Shown here: piece after piece, positions 38,811 to 47,279 of the stretch
How the letters are laid out: each line of letters begins with the position of its first letter
How positions within the stretch are numbered: the stretch's first letter is position 1
NCBI RefSeq assembly: GCF_001039475.1
Contig: NZ_LELK01000004.1
Coordinates: forward strand, 1,343,086-1,407,085
Length of the DNA stretch: 64,000 bases
DNA from: Guptibacillus hwajinpoensis
GTDB taxonomy: Bacteria > Bacillota > Bacilli > Bacillales > Guptibacillaceae
Reading direction: 5' to 3'
Position numbers and translations under genes: made by a program
The notes under the pieces: generated by a model
Seen by the model: only the letters and a program-made list of their open reading frames with translations
Databases searched by the model: none
What the model was told of the DNA's origin: nothing

Positions 38811-39634
38811 TGTTTCGTCTCATAACAATCCATCCATTGTTCTGGATGACAATAGGACTATCGGTTCTAACAGGAAGATTTAGAGAAATGCTGCTGCTGT
38901 TTGCCGTTGTACTGATTCATGAAGTAGGTCATGCAACAGCAGCTCGTTACTTCGGGTGGCGCGTTAATGAAATCATTCTGCTGCCATTTGGTGGTGTTGC
39001 AGTTGTTGATGAACACGGGAATCGTCCATTAAAGGAAGAGTTAATCGTTATTCTAGCAGGACCAGTCCAACATATCTGGATGATGGGGATCGGAACGCTT
39101 TTTCATTATATGGGGCTATGGCATGATATGTATGAACTTTTTATGCTTCATAACATGATGGTTCTTCTATTTAACTTACTACCAATCTGGCCACTGGATG
39201 GTGGAAAGTTGCTATTTCTCTTCTATACATCGATATATCCTTTCAAAGCTGCTCACCGAGCAATGCTTCGTTCTTCCTTGTTGTTTCTTCTGATTCTGGT
39301 CGTGTTGACAGTGAGCATCTTTCCCATTCATCTGAACTTATGGATGGTTATTCTGTTTTTGTGTGTTGCTCATTTCAAAGAGTGGAAACATCACCAATAC
39401 ATTTATCTCAGGTTTTTGCTTGAACGATATTCTAAGAAATATGATGGAGCGAATCAAGTTCTTACGGTTATGCCAGAGATGAAATTAAATGACATTCTAG
39501 CTACTTTTTCAAGAGGGAGACATTATCAGATTTTTATACAGAACTTGAATGTCAAAACGGACGAACAGGAATTACTAGAAGCGTACTTTAAGAAAAATCA
39601 AATTGGGTGTGCAGTTGGCTCGTTATTTCTGTAG
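38810..39634 (+). CDS. spoIVFB: SpoIVFB, site-2-type intramembrane metalloprotease
   Basis: This 274-residue multi-pass membrane protease has the zinc motif 'LIHEVGHATAARYFG' (HExxH) and the third-ligand motif 'NLLPIWPLDGGKL' (NPxxxxDG type). A C-terminal CBS-like domain follows the membrane core. It cleaves pro-sigma-K in the mother cell during engulfment-linked signalling. BofC, encoded at 55388, belongs to the same checkpoint. Confidence 0.95.
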   Translation: MFRLITIHPLFWMTIGLSVLTGRFREMLLLFAVVLIHEVGHATAARYFGWRVNEIILLPFGGVAVVDEHGNRPLKEELIVILAGPVQHIWMMGIGTLFHYMGLWHDMYELFMLHNMMVLLFNLLPIWPLDGGKLLFLFYTSIYPFKAAHRAMLRSSLLFLLILVVLTVSIFPIHLNLWMVILFLCVAHFKEWKHHQYIYLRFLLERYSKKYDGANQVLTVMPEMKLNDILATFSRGRHYQIFIQNLNVKTDEQELLEAYFKKNQIGCAVGSLFL

Positions 39635-39666
39635 AATAGAGAAAAACGGGCAAAAGGAGAACGTGT

Positions 39667-40815
39667 ATGCAGTTAATTGTCCTTGAAAAGAAAGAGTGGC
39701 GAGCAGCCGCAATTGAAATAGATAACGAAATAACCGATATTTGGGTTGATCGAGTAGATCGTAATAAGCTAGAACCAGGTGATGTGATTCTTGGAAAAGT
39801 GTCTGACGTTTTGGACGAAAAAAGCGCTGCATTCATTTCTCTTGGAAAAGGAAAGCCGGGGTTACTTAATGGAAGTGAACTAGCTCTTGCTCAATATCAA
39901 AAGACAGCCGGAGGAGTGCGACCGGCTGTTTCTGATTGTCTTGAGGAAGGGCAGGCTATACTTGTTCAGGTGAAGCATCAGGGTGTTGATCGTAAAGGCC
40001 CAATTATAACAGAGTTAGTAACGTTCACTGGAGAGACGCTTGTTTATATGCCTTATGCAGGTTATTCAGCGGTTTCAAAGCAGCTTTCTTCAAGAAGAGA
40101 GGAGCTACTCGCTTTTGCCGAAAAGAATTGTATAGAACAGGAAGGTTTAATATTTAGAACAAGCGCAGGTTACGTAGATGAAGAGAAATTGTATTCCGAG
40201 CTTCTAGATCATCGAGAAGAATGGCAGCGTTTGTTGGAGAAAGCGTCTACGAAGCGAGCTCCACTTATGATTAAGAAAGCAAAAGGTTTAAGTGAGCAGA
40301 TCAGTAAGCTCTTTCCACTTCAGCGTGTAACAAGTATTGTGTCAAATTCGACTTCTGCTATGGAAGAATTTCTGCCTTTTCTAAATAGGAATGTGCATGT
40401 AACAGTAGGTCCAGATGAAGTAAGTAAAGTAGAAGAGACAATAGCGAGTATGGAGAAAACGATTAAAATTGGGAAAGCTAACGTTCATATCGAAGAAACA
40501 AATGCTTTAACAGCTATTGATGTAGATACGGCCGGAGCAAAATACGTGACGAAGAACCAAACGCATTATGAAGTGAACGTCTTAGCTATTGAAGAAATCA
40601 CAAGACAGCTAAGACTACGTAACATAGGTGGCTTAATTGTCGTAGACTTTCTTCGAGTGGACAAGCAAGATCAACGTAAGCTGCTTACGTTACTCAGAAA
40701 CAAGGAAAAAGAAGATCCCCGTTTGAAAGTGGGGGGTTTTACTAATCTCGGTCTTTTTGAAATGCAAAGGAAAAAGGCTGGTCTACCGCTTAGCTCTCTT
40801 ATAAGTAAACTGTAA
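39667..40815 (+). CDS. Short RNase E/G-family protein lacking the Zn-link
   Basis: This 382-residue protein has an S1 domain near the N-terminus ('GDVILGKVSDVLDEKSAAFISLG') and the RNase E/G catalytic core; the S1 key features are V-I-L-G-K-V and A-A-F-I-S-L-G. Catalytic-type residues Asp285 ('AIDVDTAG') and Asp327 ('VVDFLRV') are spaced as in E. coli RNase E (D303, D346). However, the residue matching N305 is Asp287. The protein stops at 'GLFEMQRKKAGLPLSSL', just before where the CPxC Zn-link would lie, and no remnant follows. It is a naturally short or truncated RNase G relative; activity is uncertain. It follows spoIVFB and precedes rplU. Confidence 0.82.
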   Translation: MQLIVLEKKEWRAAAIEIDNEITDIWVDRVDRNKLEPGDVILGKVSDVLDEKSAAFISLGKGKPGLLNGSELALAQYQKTAGGVRPAVSDCLEEGQAILVQVKHQGVDRKGPIITELVTFTGETLVYMPYAGYSAVSKQLSSRREELLAFAEKNCIEQEGLIFRTSAGYVDEEKLYSELLDHREEWQRLLEKASTKRAPLMIKKAKGLSEQISKLFPLQRVTSIVSNSTSAMEEFLPFLNRNVHVTVGPDEVSKVEETIASMEKTIKIGKANVHIEETNALTAIDVDTAGAKYVTKNQTHYEVNVLAIEEITRQLRLRNIGGLIVVDFLRVDKQDQRKLLTLLRNKEKEDPRLKVGGFTNLGLFEMQRKKAGLPLSSLISKL

Positions 40816-40836
40816 AAAGAAGTAGTATATATTACA

Positions 40837-40866
40837 TTGACACGAGAATTTTAGCTGTGGTATGAT
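40837..40866 (+). promoter_or_regulatory. Sigma-A promoter of the rplU operon
   Basis: TTGACA (40837-40842) and a TGn-extended TATGAT (40861-40866) are 18 bases apart. It begins just after the RNase gene and fits the high expression needed for ribosomal proteins. Confidence 0.75.
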
Positions 40867-40867
40867 T

Positions 40868-40976
40868 TAGTGGTTAGTTCGTTTGGAAGCACCCAAAGAG
40901 CTACAACCGCTCAAGAACAGGTTTTTAAGCTAGTTTCTAGCACCTGCAATGGCGAGTCTTAGTATTAGAGGAGGTG
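40868..40976 (+). ncRNA. L21 leader (rplU autoregulatory 5' UTR)
   Basis: A leader of about 110 bases between a strong promoter and rplU has several short complementary segments (for example AGGTTTTTAAGCTAG near 40919 and CTAGCACCTGC near 40938). Bacillales are known to carry a structured L21 leader at this position that is proposed to mediate feedback by L21. I assign it by position, length and foldability, not by a covariance search. Confidence 0.55.
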
Positions 40977-40982
40977 CACGTA

Positions 40983-41291
40983 ATGTACGCAATTATTGAA
41001 ACTGGTGGTAAACAAATCAAGGTTACTGAAGGTCAAGAAATCTACATCGAGCTTCTAAATACTGAAGCTGGTGAAACGGTTACTTTTGACCGTGTGCTAA
41101 TGGTAGGTGGAGATGACATTAAAGTTGGTTCTCCAATGCTAGATGGCGCTACTGTAACTGGTAAAGTTGACAAGCACGGCAAAGGTAAGAAAATCACGGT
41201 TTATAAATATAAGCCTAAGAAAAACTACCGTCGTAAGCAAGGACACCGTCAACCTTACACTAAAGTAGTTATCGACAAAATTAACGCTTAA
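40983..41291 (+). CDS. rplU: 50S ribosomal protein L21
   Basis: The 102-residue protein begins '[20 protein letters not shown]', typical of L21, and ends with the basic '[19 protein letters not shown]'. The ATG at 40983 after GAGGAGG is the conserved start; an in-frame ATG-like start upstream adds only residues from the leader. It opens the rplU-prp-rpmA operon. Confidence 0.97.
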   Translation: MYAIIETGGKQIKVTEGQEIYIELLNTEAGETVTFDRVLMVGGDDIKVGSPMLDGATVTGKVDKHGKGKKITVYKYKPKKNYRRKQGHRQPYTKVVIDKINA

Positions 41292-41302
41292 GGATATCAA
41301 CG

Positions 41303-41635
41303 ATGATACGTTTCAACTTGAAGCGCGATTCTGACAATCGCATTATTTCCTTTTCCCTATCTGGACACGCTGAATCTGGCCCATACGGCTATGATTTAGT
41401 ATGCGCAGGTGTTTCTGCCGTGTCGATTGGAACTGTGAACGCGATTGAATCCCTTTGCGATGTACATCTCATAGTTGACATGGAGGATGAAGGTGGCTAT
41501 CTCAGCTGTACCGTTCCAGCTCGTCTGAATCAGCGTACAGATGAGAATATCCAACTTCTCCTTCAAGGAATGGAAGTTTCCATTTCATCTATTGCCGAGG
41601 AATACGGCAAGCATATCCAAATTACTCACACATAG
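41303..41635 (+). CDS. prp: Prp, cysteine protease that trims ribosomal protein L27
   Basis: This 110-residue protein (YsxB) has the catalytic dyad His22 in 'SGHAESG' and Cys34 in '[11 protein letters not shown]', at the same positions as in the characterised S. aureus Prp. It removes the N-terminal extension of L27, which is encoded directly downstream. The short intergenic gaps (11 and 13 bases) indicate co-translation with rplU and rpmA. Confidence 0.95.
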   Translation: MIRFNLKRDSDNRIISFSLSGHAESGPYGYDLVCAGVSAVSIGTVNAIESLCDVHLIVDMEDEGGYLSCTVPARLNQRTDENIQLLLQGMEVSISSIAEEYGKHIQITHT

Positions 41636-41648
41636 GAGGTGGGACAAT

Positions 41649-41939
41649 ATGTTGAAAATGAATCTACAGTTTTTCGCATCGAAAAAGGGTGTAGGTAGTA
41701 CAAAAAACGGCCGTGATTCAATCTCCAAGCGTCTTGGCGCGAAGAGCGCAGACGGCGAGTTCGTATCCGGCGGTTCAATTCTTTTCCGTCAACGCGGAAC
41801 TAAGATCTACCCTGGAGCAAACGTTGGCCGCGGTGGAGACGACACTCTATATGCAAAAATCGATGGCGTCGTTAAATTCGAGCGTCTTGGACGTGACCGT
41901 AAACAAGTAAGTGTATATCCAGTTGCCAAAGAAGCATAA
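41649..41939 (+). CDS. rpmA: 50S ribosomal protein L27 (precursor with Prp-cleaved extension)
   Basis: The 96-residue precursor begins '[19 protein letters not shown]'. The 'LQFFA'|S motif is the Prp cleavage site seen in Firmicutes L27, so the mature protein starts at Ser. Its N-terminal arm then reaches the peptidyl-transferase centre. The ATG after AGGAGGTG is used; a longer open reading runs back into prp. A strong terminator follows. Confidence 0.97.
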   Translation: MLKMNLQFFASKKGVGSTKNGRDSISKRLGAKSADGEFVSGGSILFRQRGTKIYPGANVGRGGDDTLYAKIDGVVKFERLGRDRKQVSVYPVAKEA

Positions 41940-41949
41940 GCAGCTTAAG

Positions 41950-41980
41950 AAAAACTCTAACCGAACGGTTAGAGTTTTTT
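41950..41980 (+). terminator. Terminator of rplU-prp-rpmA
   Basis: AAACTCTAACCG and CGGTTAGAGTTT pair perfectly around AA and are followed by a T run. Confidence 0.93.
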
Positions 41981-42080
41981 GATATAATGGTTTATATGGA
42001 TTGGACAAATGACGATGCACAATTAATTCGCATAAGATTGTTTTCTTTTAGGGGAAGTAACATACAGAAATTATAGTTAT

Positions 42081-42089
42081 TGTTATAAT
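42081..42089 (+). promoter_or_regulatory. Extended -10 promoter of spo0B-obg
   Basis: TGTTATAAT is a TGn-extended consensus -10 located 34 bases before spo0B. No good -35 box is seen 17 bases upstream. A second TGATATAAT lies near 41980, overlapping the rpmA terminator. Confidence 0.5.
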
Positions 42090-42122
42090 GAAGGAAATGG
42101 TTAAAGCATTGGGAGTGCAATT

Positions 42123-42656
42123 ATGGCTAAAAAGTGGAATACCTTTGATGTTCTGCGCCATTCACGTCATGATTGGTTAAATCGTTTGCAGTTGATCAAA
42201 GGCAACCTTGCACTGGATCACGTAGACAGGGCAAAGGAAATTATCGAAGAAATTATTATCCAGTCGAGACAGGAAGCAAAATTATCGAATTTAAATGCTC
42301 CGAAACTTGCAGAATATATATTAACGTTTAACTGGTGTAACCATTTATTTCAGTTGGATTTTGAAGTGATCGGAGACGAGTATGATATTTCCGCTTATGA
42401 AGTTGATGTAGTTGAGTTACTAACTCAATGTACTAAAGTGCTTGATGCAATGGTAGAAATACCTGAAGATCACCACTTGCTATTGACGCTTCAGTTGTAC
42501 CATGAAGAAATTCATCTTGTTCTAGATTTTCAAGGTGAAGTTTCCGATCAAAACAAGCTCAAGCTGGCGTTCGAAAATACTGATGTAAAAAGCGCTAAAT
42601 TGATTGAATTAGAGCAGAATAATCAGGAGCTAGTTAGCACGTTTTTGATTAAATGA
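42123..42656 (+). CDS. spo0B: Spo0B, sporulation phosphorelay phosphotransferase
   Basis: The 177-residue protein has the phosphorylatable histidine in 'SRHDWLNRLQLIKGNLAL' (His16), in the helical hairpin that dimerises into a four-helix bundle. A degenerate kinase-like C-terminal domain follows. It passes phosphate from Spo0F to Spo0A. Its position between rpmA and obg is the usual one in Bacillus. Nine bases separate it from obg. Confidence 0.93.
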   Translation: MAKKWNTFDVLRHSRHDWLNRLQLIKGNLALDHVDRAKEIIEEIIIQSRQEAKLSNLNAPKLAEYILTFNWCNHLFQLDFEVIGDEYDISAYEVDVVELLTQCTKVLDAMVEIPEDHHLLLTLQLYHEEIHLVLDFQGEVSDQNKLKLAFENTDVKSAKLIELEQNNQELVSTFLIK

Positions 42657-42665
42657 GGTGAAAGA

Positions 42666-43949
42666 ATGTTTGTAGATCAGGTCAAAGTATTTGTAAAAGC
42701 AGGCGATGGCGGTAACGGTATGGTTGCATTCCGTCGTGAGAAGTATGTACCAGATGGTGGTCCAGCAGGTGGAGACGGAGGAAAGGGCGCAAGCGTCATT
42801 TTCGAAGTAGAAGAAGGTCTTCGTACGCTGATGGACTTTCGTTACAATCGTCATTTTAAAGCCAAAACGGGTGAGCATGGCCGCTCAAAGAATCAGCACG
42901 GGCGTAACTCAGAGGATATGGTTGTTAAGGTTCCGCCTGGTACAATTGTTTCCAATGCAGAAACCGGAGAAGTGATTGCTGATTTAACGGAGCATGGTCA
43001 AAGAGCTACAGTTGCACGCGGTGGTCGCGGTGGTCGAGGAAATTCTCGTTTTGCTTCACCATCAAACCCTGCTCCAGAGCTTTCGGAGAATGGAGAGCCT
43101 GGGGAAGAGAAAGATGTGACGCTCGAACTTAAAGTTCTTGCTGACGTAGGCCTAGTTGGATTCCCTAGTGTAGGTAAATCAACGCTTCTTTCTGTTGTAT
43201 CTGCAGCTAAGCCAAAAATCGCTGCCTACCACTTTACAACGATTGCACCAAATCTAGGTGTGGTTGATACGAAAGATGGTCGTAGCTTCGTGATGGCGGA
43301 TCTTCCAGGACTAATTGAAGGCGCACATGAGGGTGTGGGACTTGGACATCAGTTCCTTCGCCATATCGAGCGTACGCGTGTAATCGTACACGTGATTGAT
43401 ATGTCCGGCATGGAAGGTCGCGATCCTTACGAGGATTATCTGAAAATCAATGATGAGTTAAAGCAGTATAAGATGCGTCTAATGGAGCGTCCACAAATTA
43501 TTGTGGCAAATAAAATGGACCTTCCAGATTCTGCAGAAAATCTTGAAATCTTTAAAGAGAAACTTGAAGAAGATTACCCAATTTATCCTATTTCTGCTGT
43601 AACACGTCAAGGTGTACAGGAAGTCTTGTTTGAAATTGCGGACAAGCTTGAAACAACGCCTGAATTCCCTCTTGATGAAGATAAAGAAGAAGAAACGCGC
43701 GTGATGTATCGTCATGAAAAAGGTGCACCAGAATTCTTTGTAACGCGTGATAGTGATGGGACATTCGTTGTCAATGGGCCTCGAATTGAAAAGCTATTTA
43801 AGATGACAGACTTTAACCGAGAAGACAACGTCAAAAGATTCGCGCAACAAATGCGTAGCTTAGGAATTGATGATGCGCTAAGAGAGCGTGGAGCTGAAGA
43901 TGGAGACGCGGTTCGGATTCTGGAATTCGAATTTGAGTTCGTAGACTGA
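42666..43949 (+). CDS. obg: Obg (CgtA), ribosome-associated essential GTPase
   Basis: This 427-residue protein has the glycine-rich Obg fold ('[19 protein letters not shown]' and '[10 protein letters not shown]'), then the GTPase domain with G1 '[10 protein letters not shown]', G3 'DLPGLIEGA' and G4 'NKMDLP'. A C-terminal OCT domain completes it. It acts in 50S assembly and in B. subtilis is needed for Spo0A activation and the stress response, matching its pairing with spo0B. Confidence 0.97.
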   Translation: MFVDQVKVFVKAGDGGNGMVAFRREKYVPDGGPAGGDGGKGASVIFEVEEGLRTLMDFRYNRHFKAKTGEHGRSKNQHGRNSEDMVVKVPPGTIVSNAETGEVIADLTEHGQRATVARGGRGGRGNSRFASPSNPAPELSENGEPGEEKDVTLELKVLADVGLVGFPSVGKSTLLSVVSAAKPKIAAYHFTTIAPNLGVVDTKDGRSFVMADLPGLIEGAHEGVGLGHQFLRHIERTRVIVHVIDMSGMEGRDPYEDYLKINDELKQYKMRLMERPQIIVANKMDLPDSAENLEIFKEKLEEDYPIYPISAVTRQGVQEVLFEIADKLETTPEFPLDEDKEEETRVMYRHEKGAPEFFVTRDSDGTFVVNGPRIEKLFKMTDFNREDNVKRFAQQMRSLGIDDALRERGAEDGDAVRILEFEFEFVD

Positions 43950-43958
43950 TGAACGGAG

Positions 43959-43990
43959 AAGACTGTCCTTAAGAGAGGGCGGTCTTTTTT
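43959..43990 (+). terminator. Terminator of spo0B-obg
   Basis: AAGACTGTCCTT and AGGGCGGTCTT pair with wobbles around a short loop and end in six T. Confidence 0.85.
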
Positions 43991-44069
43991 GTCATTACAT
44001 ACAATGTGAAGCGAAATCCATCTGATATTAAGTGGCCAGTAGCTGGCTATGATTGAGGTGAGGGGAAGA

Positions 44070-44519
44070 ATGAGCAAAGAAGACAAGAATTTCTATCTCG
44101 TTCGTGAAGATGTATTATCGGACTCAATGTTGAAGACGCTTGAGGCTAAGCTGCTTCTTGAAAGCGGATCGGTTGAGTCAGTCAGAGAAGCGATTGATCA
44201 GGTTGGGGTCAGTCGAAGTGCTTTTTACAAATACCGTGATACTATTTTGCCTTTCCATACTATGATAATTGAACAGATTGTCACGCTTTCAGTTCATCTA
44301 GAAGATCGTTCTGGAGCACTTTCGCGGGTACTTAGCACGGTGGCTTCGCTCGGTTGCAATTTACTGACAATTAACCAGACGATTCCCCTCCAGGGCTATG
44401 CGACGGTTATTTTAACAATGGAAATTGGCGAATCAAACCTTAAACTAAGCAGTTTACTGGAGAGAATAAAAGAAATTGAAGCAGTAAGCAATGCTGAAAT
44501 TATCGGATCTGGAGCATAG
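44070..44519 (+). CDS. pheB: ACT-domain protein PheB
   Basis: The 149-residue protein starts 'MSKEDKNFYLVREDVL', has a helix-turn-helix-like segment ('EAIDQVGVSRSAFYKYRD') and an ACT domain in its C-terminal half ('LSVHLEDRSGALSRVLSTVA'). It lies just upstream of pheA as in B. subtilis (pheB/yszB) and probably senses an aromatic amino acid. The ATG after GAGGTGAGGGG is preferred to one seven codons upstream. Confidence 0.9.
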   Translation: MSKEDKNFYLVREDVLSDSMLKTLEAKLLLESGSVESVREAIDQVGVSRSAFYKYRDTILPFHTMIIEQIVTLSVHLEDRSGALSRVLSTVASLGCNLLTINQTIPLQGYATVILTMEIGESNLKLSSLLERIKEIEAVSNAEIIGSGA

Positions 44520-44528
44520 GGGGAGAAG

Positions 44529-45395
44529 ATGGATACTCACAAAAAAATAGGATTTCTAGGACCTGAAGGAACATTCACAGAAATTGCTACAAAAACACTT
44601 TTTCAAGAGGAAGAACGAACCCCATTTGCGACGATACGCGCTTGCCTGGAAGCTGTAGAAAATGGGGAAGTTGATTATGGTGTTGTTCCACTAGAGAACA
44701 CCATTGAAGGATCTGTTAACATGACGCTTGATCTTCTCTCACAACAGGTGTCGCTGCCAATTGTTGGAGAGCTTGTTTTACCAATTCGACAGCACTTATT
44801 AATCCATCCTGACCAGAGTGATTGGAAACGCGTGAAGCGTGTTCTGTCACATCCTCATGCCATTGCACAATGTCACATATTTCTTCAGAAGGAACTACCA
44901 GAAGCTGAACTTAGCAACGCAGCATCAACAAGTGCAGCTGCTGAATATGTTCAGAATGAAGGGAATTTAGAGCAAGCTGCTATAGGAAATGAACTTGCAG
45001 CTGAGAAATACGGATTAACGATTGCGAAATCCAACATCCATGACACAGAAGACAACGATACGCGCTTTCTCGTTCTGCATAGAACCCCAAAGGCTCTTCC
45101 GCGTACACCGTTATTTAGAGAAGACCGTGTTACATATAAAATTATACTTCCATCAGACTATCCAGGAGCTCTGCATCAAGTACTAGCCGCATTTGCTTGG
45201 CGTAACCTTAACTTAACGAAGATTGAGTCAAGGCCGATGAAGACTGGACTAGGTAATTATTTCTTTATCATTGACGTTGAGCGGCCGAACCGTGATATTC
45301 TTCTGAAAGGCGTTATGGAAGAAATACAAGCCCTTGGAATTGGGATCTCTGTGCTTGGCGAGTATCCTTGTTTTGTTGTTAATGGACAAAATTAG
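44529..45395 (+). CDS. pheA: Prephenate dehydratase
   Basis: This 288-residue enzyme converts prephenate to phenylpyruvate for phenylalanine synthesis. It opens 'IGFLGPEGTFTEIATKTLF', has the catalytic 'EDNDTRFLVL' motif (Thr-Arg-Phe) and a C-terminal ACT regulatory domain with 'LTKIESRPMKTGLGNYFFIID'-type features, here key residues E-S-R-P. It is co-transcribed with pheB, 9 bases apart. Confidence 0.96.
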   Translation: MDTHKKIGFLGPEGTFTEIATKTLFQEEERTPFATIRACLEAVENGEVDYGVVPLENTIEGSVNMTLDLLSQQVSLPIVGELVLPIRQHLLIHPDQSDWKRVKRVLSHPHAIAQCHIFLQKELPEAELSNAASTSAAAEYVQNEGNLEQAAIGNELAAEKYGLTIAKSNIHDTEDNDTRFLVLHRTPKALPRTPLFREDRVTYKIILPSDYPGALHQVLAAFAWRNLNLTKIESRPMKTGLGNYFFIIDVERPNRDILLKGVMEEIQALGIGISVLGEYPCFVVNGQN

Positions 45396-45406
45396 CAGGT
45401 ACATAA

Positions 45407-45440
45407 GAAAGAACGACGGGATATCCCGTCGTTCTTTTTT
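45407..45440. terminator. Bidirectional terminator between pheA and niaR
   Basis: AAAGAACGACGGGAT and ATCCCGTCGTTCTTT form a perfect palindrome with T and A tracts on both sides. It serves the converging pheA and niaR transcripts. Confidence 0.92.
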
Positions 45441-45986
45441 CTAATCTTGATTTAGAAGAAATCCTTGATCCTTTAATGCACGACAAACGGCTTCAATCTG
45501 TGATTGGGAGCTTGCTTCAATGGTATGAAGATGTACACCTGAAGTGAGTTCGGAGAGAAGTGATGCATTCGTTACTGAGAGCTTTGAAAGAAATTGATCA
45601 GCTTCAAGACGATTACTTACGAAAAGGGATGCGGTAAGGTCTCCGTAAAGAGGATGCTCGACTGTAACGTCTTTAACCGTACCTCCGTTATCAACAATTG
45701 TATATAGTTCATTTTTTGTGTCTTCTGGTGAGTGCTGACAGGCGATTACCCGTTCTAATCGTAGTTCTTTTCTCTCTGCATTAAATAGGATATACCCTTG
45801 TGAGGTAGCAATAATCGGTTCATTTCGTGCTTTTAATAATGAAATATCCTGTACGATAATCTGTCGGCTTACGTTTGTTCGCTTAGATAAATCACTACCA
45901 GTTAATGGTTTATCGCTCTCTTTTAACCATTGTAATATAAGTAGTCTCCTGTTTTCTCCAAGTATTTTTGCTCCATCTTGTCCCAT
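45441..45986 (-). CDS. niaR: NiaR (YrxA), niacin-responsive repressor of NAD synthesis
   Basis: This 181-residue regulator has an N-terminal HTH_11 domain ('KPLTGSDLSKRTNVSRQIIVQD') and a C-terminal 3H domain with the metal-ligand histidines in 'ACQHSPED', 'VEHPLYGDL' and 'GVHLHTIE'. With nicotinic acid bound it represses NAD-synthesis genes. It lies downstream of nifS on the same strand and opposite nadBCA, beside a recognisable operator at 47207-47229. Confidence 0.94.
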   Translation of the reverse strand: MGQDGAKILGENRRLLILQWLKESDKPLTGSDLSKRTNVSRQIIVQDISLLKARNEPIIATSQGYILFNAERKELRLERVIACQHSPEDTKNELYTIVDNGGTVKDVTVEHPLYGDLTASLFVSNRLEADQFLSKLSVTNASLLSELTSGVHLHTIEASSQSQIEAVCRALKDQGFLLNQD

Positions 45987-46026
45987 TCTAGACGACCCCT
46001 TTCCTTTGCCACAATGTGTATCCCTA

Positions 46027-47157
46027 TTATATCTTTATTGCGGAACAGCGTGTAAGGATTTCTTGAAAAACGTCTATCGTTTTTTTAAGATCCTTTTCAG
46101 TCGTTTCTCTTCCGAAACTAATTCTGACCAGCTCACGTGCTTCGTCCTCTGTACGTCCCATAGAAAGGAGCGTCTTCGACGGTTTTTGTTGTCCTACTGA
46201 GCAAGCAGAGCCAGTAGATACCGCTATACCTTTTCGATTGAATTCGAGCATTGCATATTGCCCTTCTAGTCCTTTAATACGAATGCCAACAATATGTGGT
46301 AATCCCGTTTGCTTCTGGCCTTCGATTACAATATTCGGATGAACGATTCCGTTCAGGAGGTAGGTTCGTAAGTTCTGTAGCCTTTTTTGCTCAGATTCCA
46401 AGCGTTCGAATGTTTCTTCTACCGCAGCAGTGAACGAGCAAATGCCAGGAAGATTGATGGTACCAGGTCTAAATCCTTTCTCGTGGATCGTTCCAGGAAT
46501 TACAGGATCCCACGAAATTGAAGGATTGATATAACACGCACCAACTCCCTTTGGACCATGAAGTTTGTGAGAGGAGATCGAAAGTGCGGAGATGTTCATT
46601 TTTTGCACATCAATTGGTATTTTCCCATACGTTTGAACAGCATCAGTATGAAACAGGATGTTGCGTCTATAAAGTTCTCTCCCAATCTCTTCGAGCGGCT
46701 GTGTTGATCCGATTTCACTGTTTCCACTTGCAACCGATACGAGAATGGTATCCTCGCATATCGCTTCTAACAAACGCTCAGTCTCTATTCTACCTTCGTG
46801 GTTATATGTGAGGTAGCTAACTCGATATCCTTCTTTTTCTAGTTTTGCAAAAGTATTTAGAACTGATGAGTGTTCACCTTCTACAGTAATGAGATGTCCT
46901 TTTGGATAGCGTTTGATGAGGCTTGTTAATGCGAGTATATTTGCCTCAGTTCCCCCGGAGGTGAAATACACACCAGATGGATCTCCGTTTACATGTGTTG
47001 CAATAGTAGTTCGTGCTATTTCAAGTAGCTGAGCGGCAGTTGTACCAGCATCATGTAAACTCTGGGTGTTAGCGAAGTATTCTCTCGCTGTTTTTGTATA
47101 AGTCATCATTGCCCGATCTGACATGGGGGTAGAAGCTGCATAATCTAAATAGATCAT
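46027..47157 (-). CDS. nifS: Cysteine desulfurase NifS for NadA iron-sulfur cluster
   Basis: The 376-residue class-V PLP enzyme begins 'MIYLDYAASTPMSDRAMM'. The PLP lysine is in 'SISSHKLHGPKGVGA' and the catalytic cysteine in 'STGSACSVGQQKPSK'. It supplies sulfur for the quinolinate synthase cluster. It is transcribed divergently from nadB, with niaR 40 bases downstream. The promoter -35 TTGACA (minus strand, 47214-47219) lies inside the NiaR box. Confidence 0.94.
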   Translation of the reverse strand: MIYLDYAASTPMSDRAMMTYTKTAREYFANTQSLHDAGTTAAQLLEIARTTIATHVNGDPSGVYFTSGGTEANILALTSLIKRYPKGHLITVEGEHSSVLNTFAKLEKEGYRVSYLTYNHEGRIETERLLEAICEDTILVSVASGNSEIGSTQPLEEIGRELYRRNILFHTDAVQTYGKIPIDVQKMNISALSISSHKLHGPKGVGACYINPSISWDPVIPGTIHEKGFRPGTINLPGICSFTAAVEETFERLESEQKRLQNLRTYLLNGIVHPNIVIEGQKQTGLPHIVGIRIKGLEGQYAMLEFNRKGIAVSTGSACSVGQQKPSKTLLSMGRTEDEARELVRISFGRETTEKDLKKTIDVFQEILTRCSAIKI

Positions 47158-47206
47158 TTTAATCTCCTTCTATTTTCGGTCTTGTTATTTATTTAAATAT
47201 ATGTAA

Positions 47207-47229
47207 ATATAGGTGTCAAGACACATGTT
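47207..47229. promoter_or_regulatory. NiaR operator between nifS and nadB
   Basis: The inverted repeat GTGTC-AA-GACAC (47213-47224), extended by ATAG and ATGT flanks, matches the NiaR-box form known from Bacillales NAD genes. On the minus strand it contains TTGACA, with TTAAAT 17 bases beyond, so bound repressor would block the nifS-niaR promoter. It lies about 55 bases before nadB. Confidence 0.8.
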
Positions 47230-47279
47230 AAGTTAATGGCTAGTTTGTTTCAATATGGAGAAGTGAGAGAAGGGGTTTC

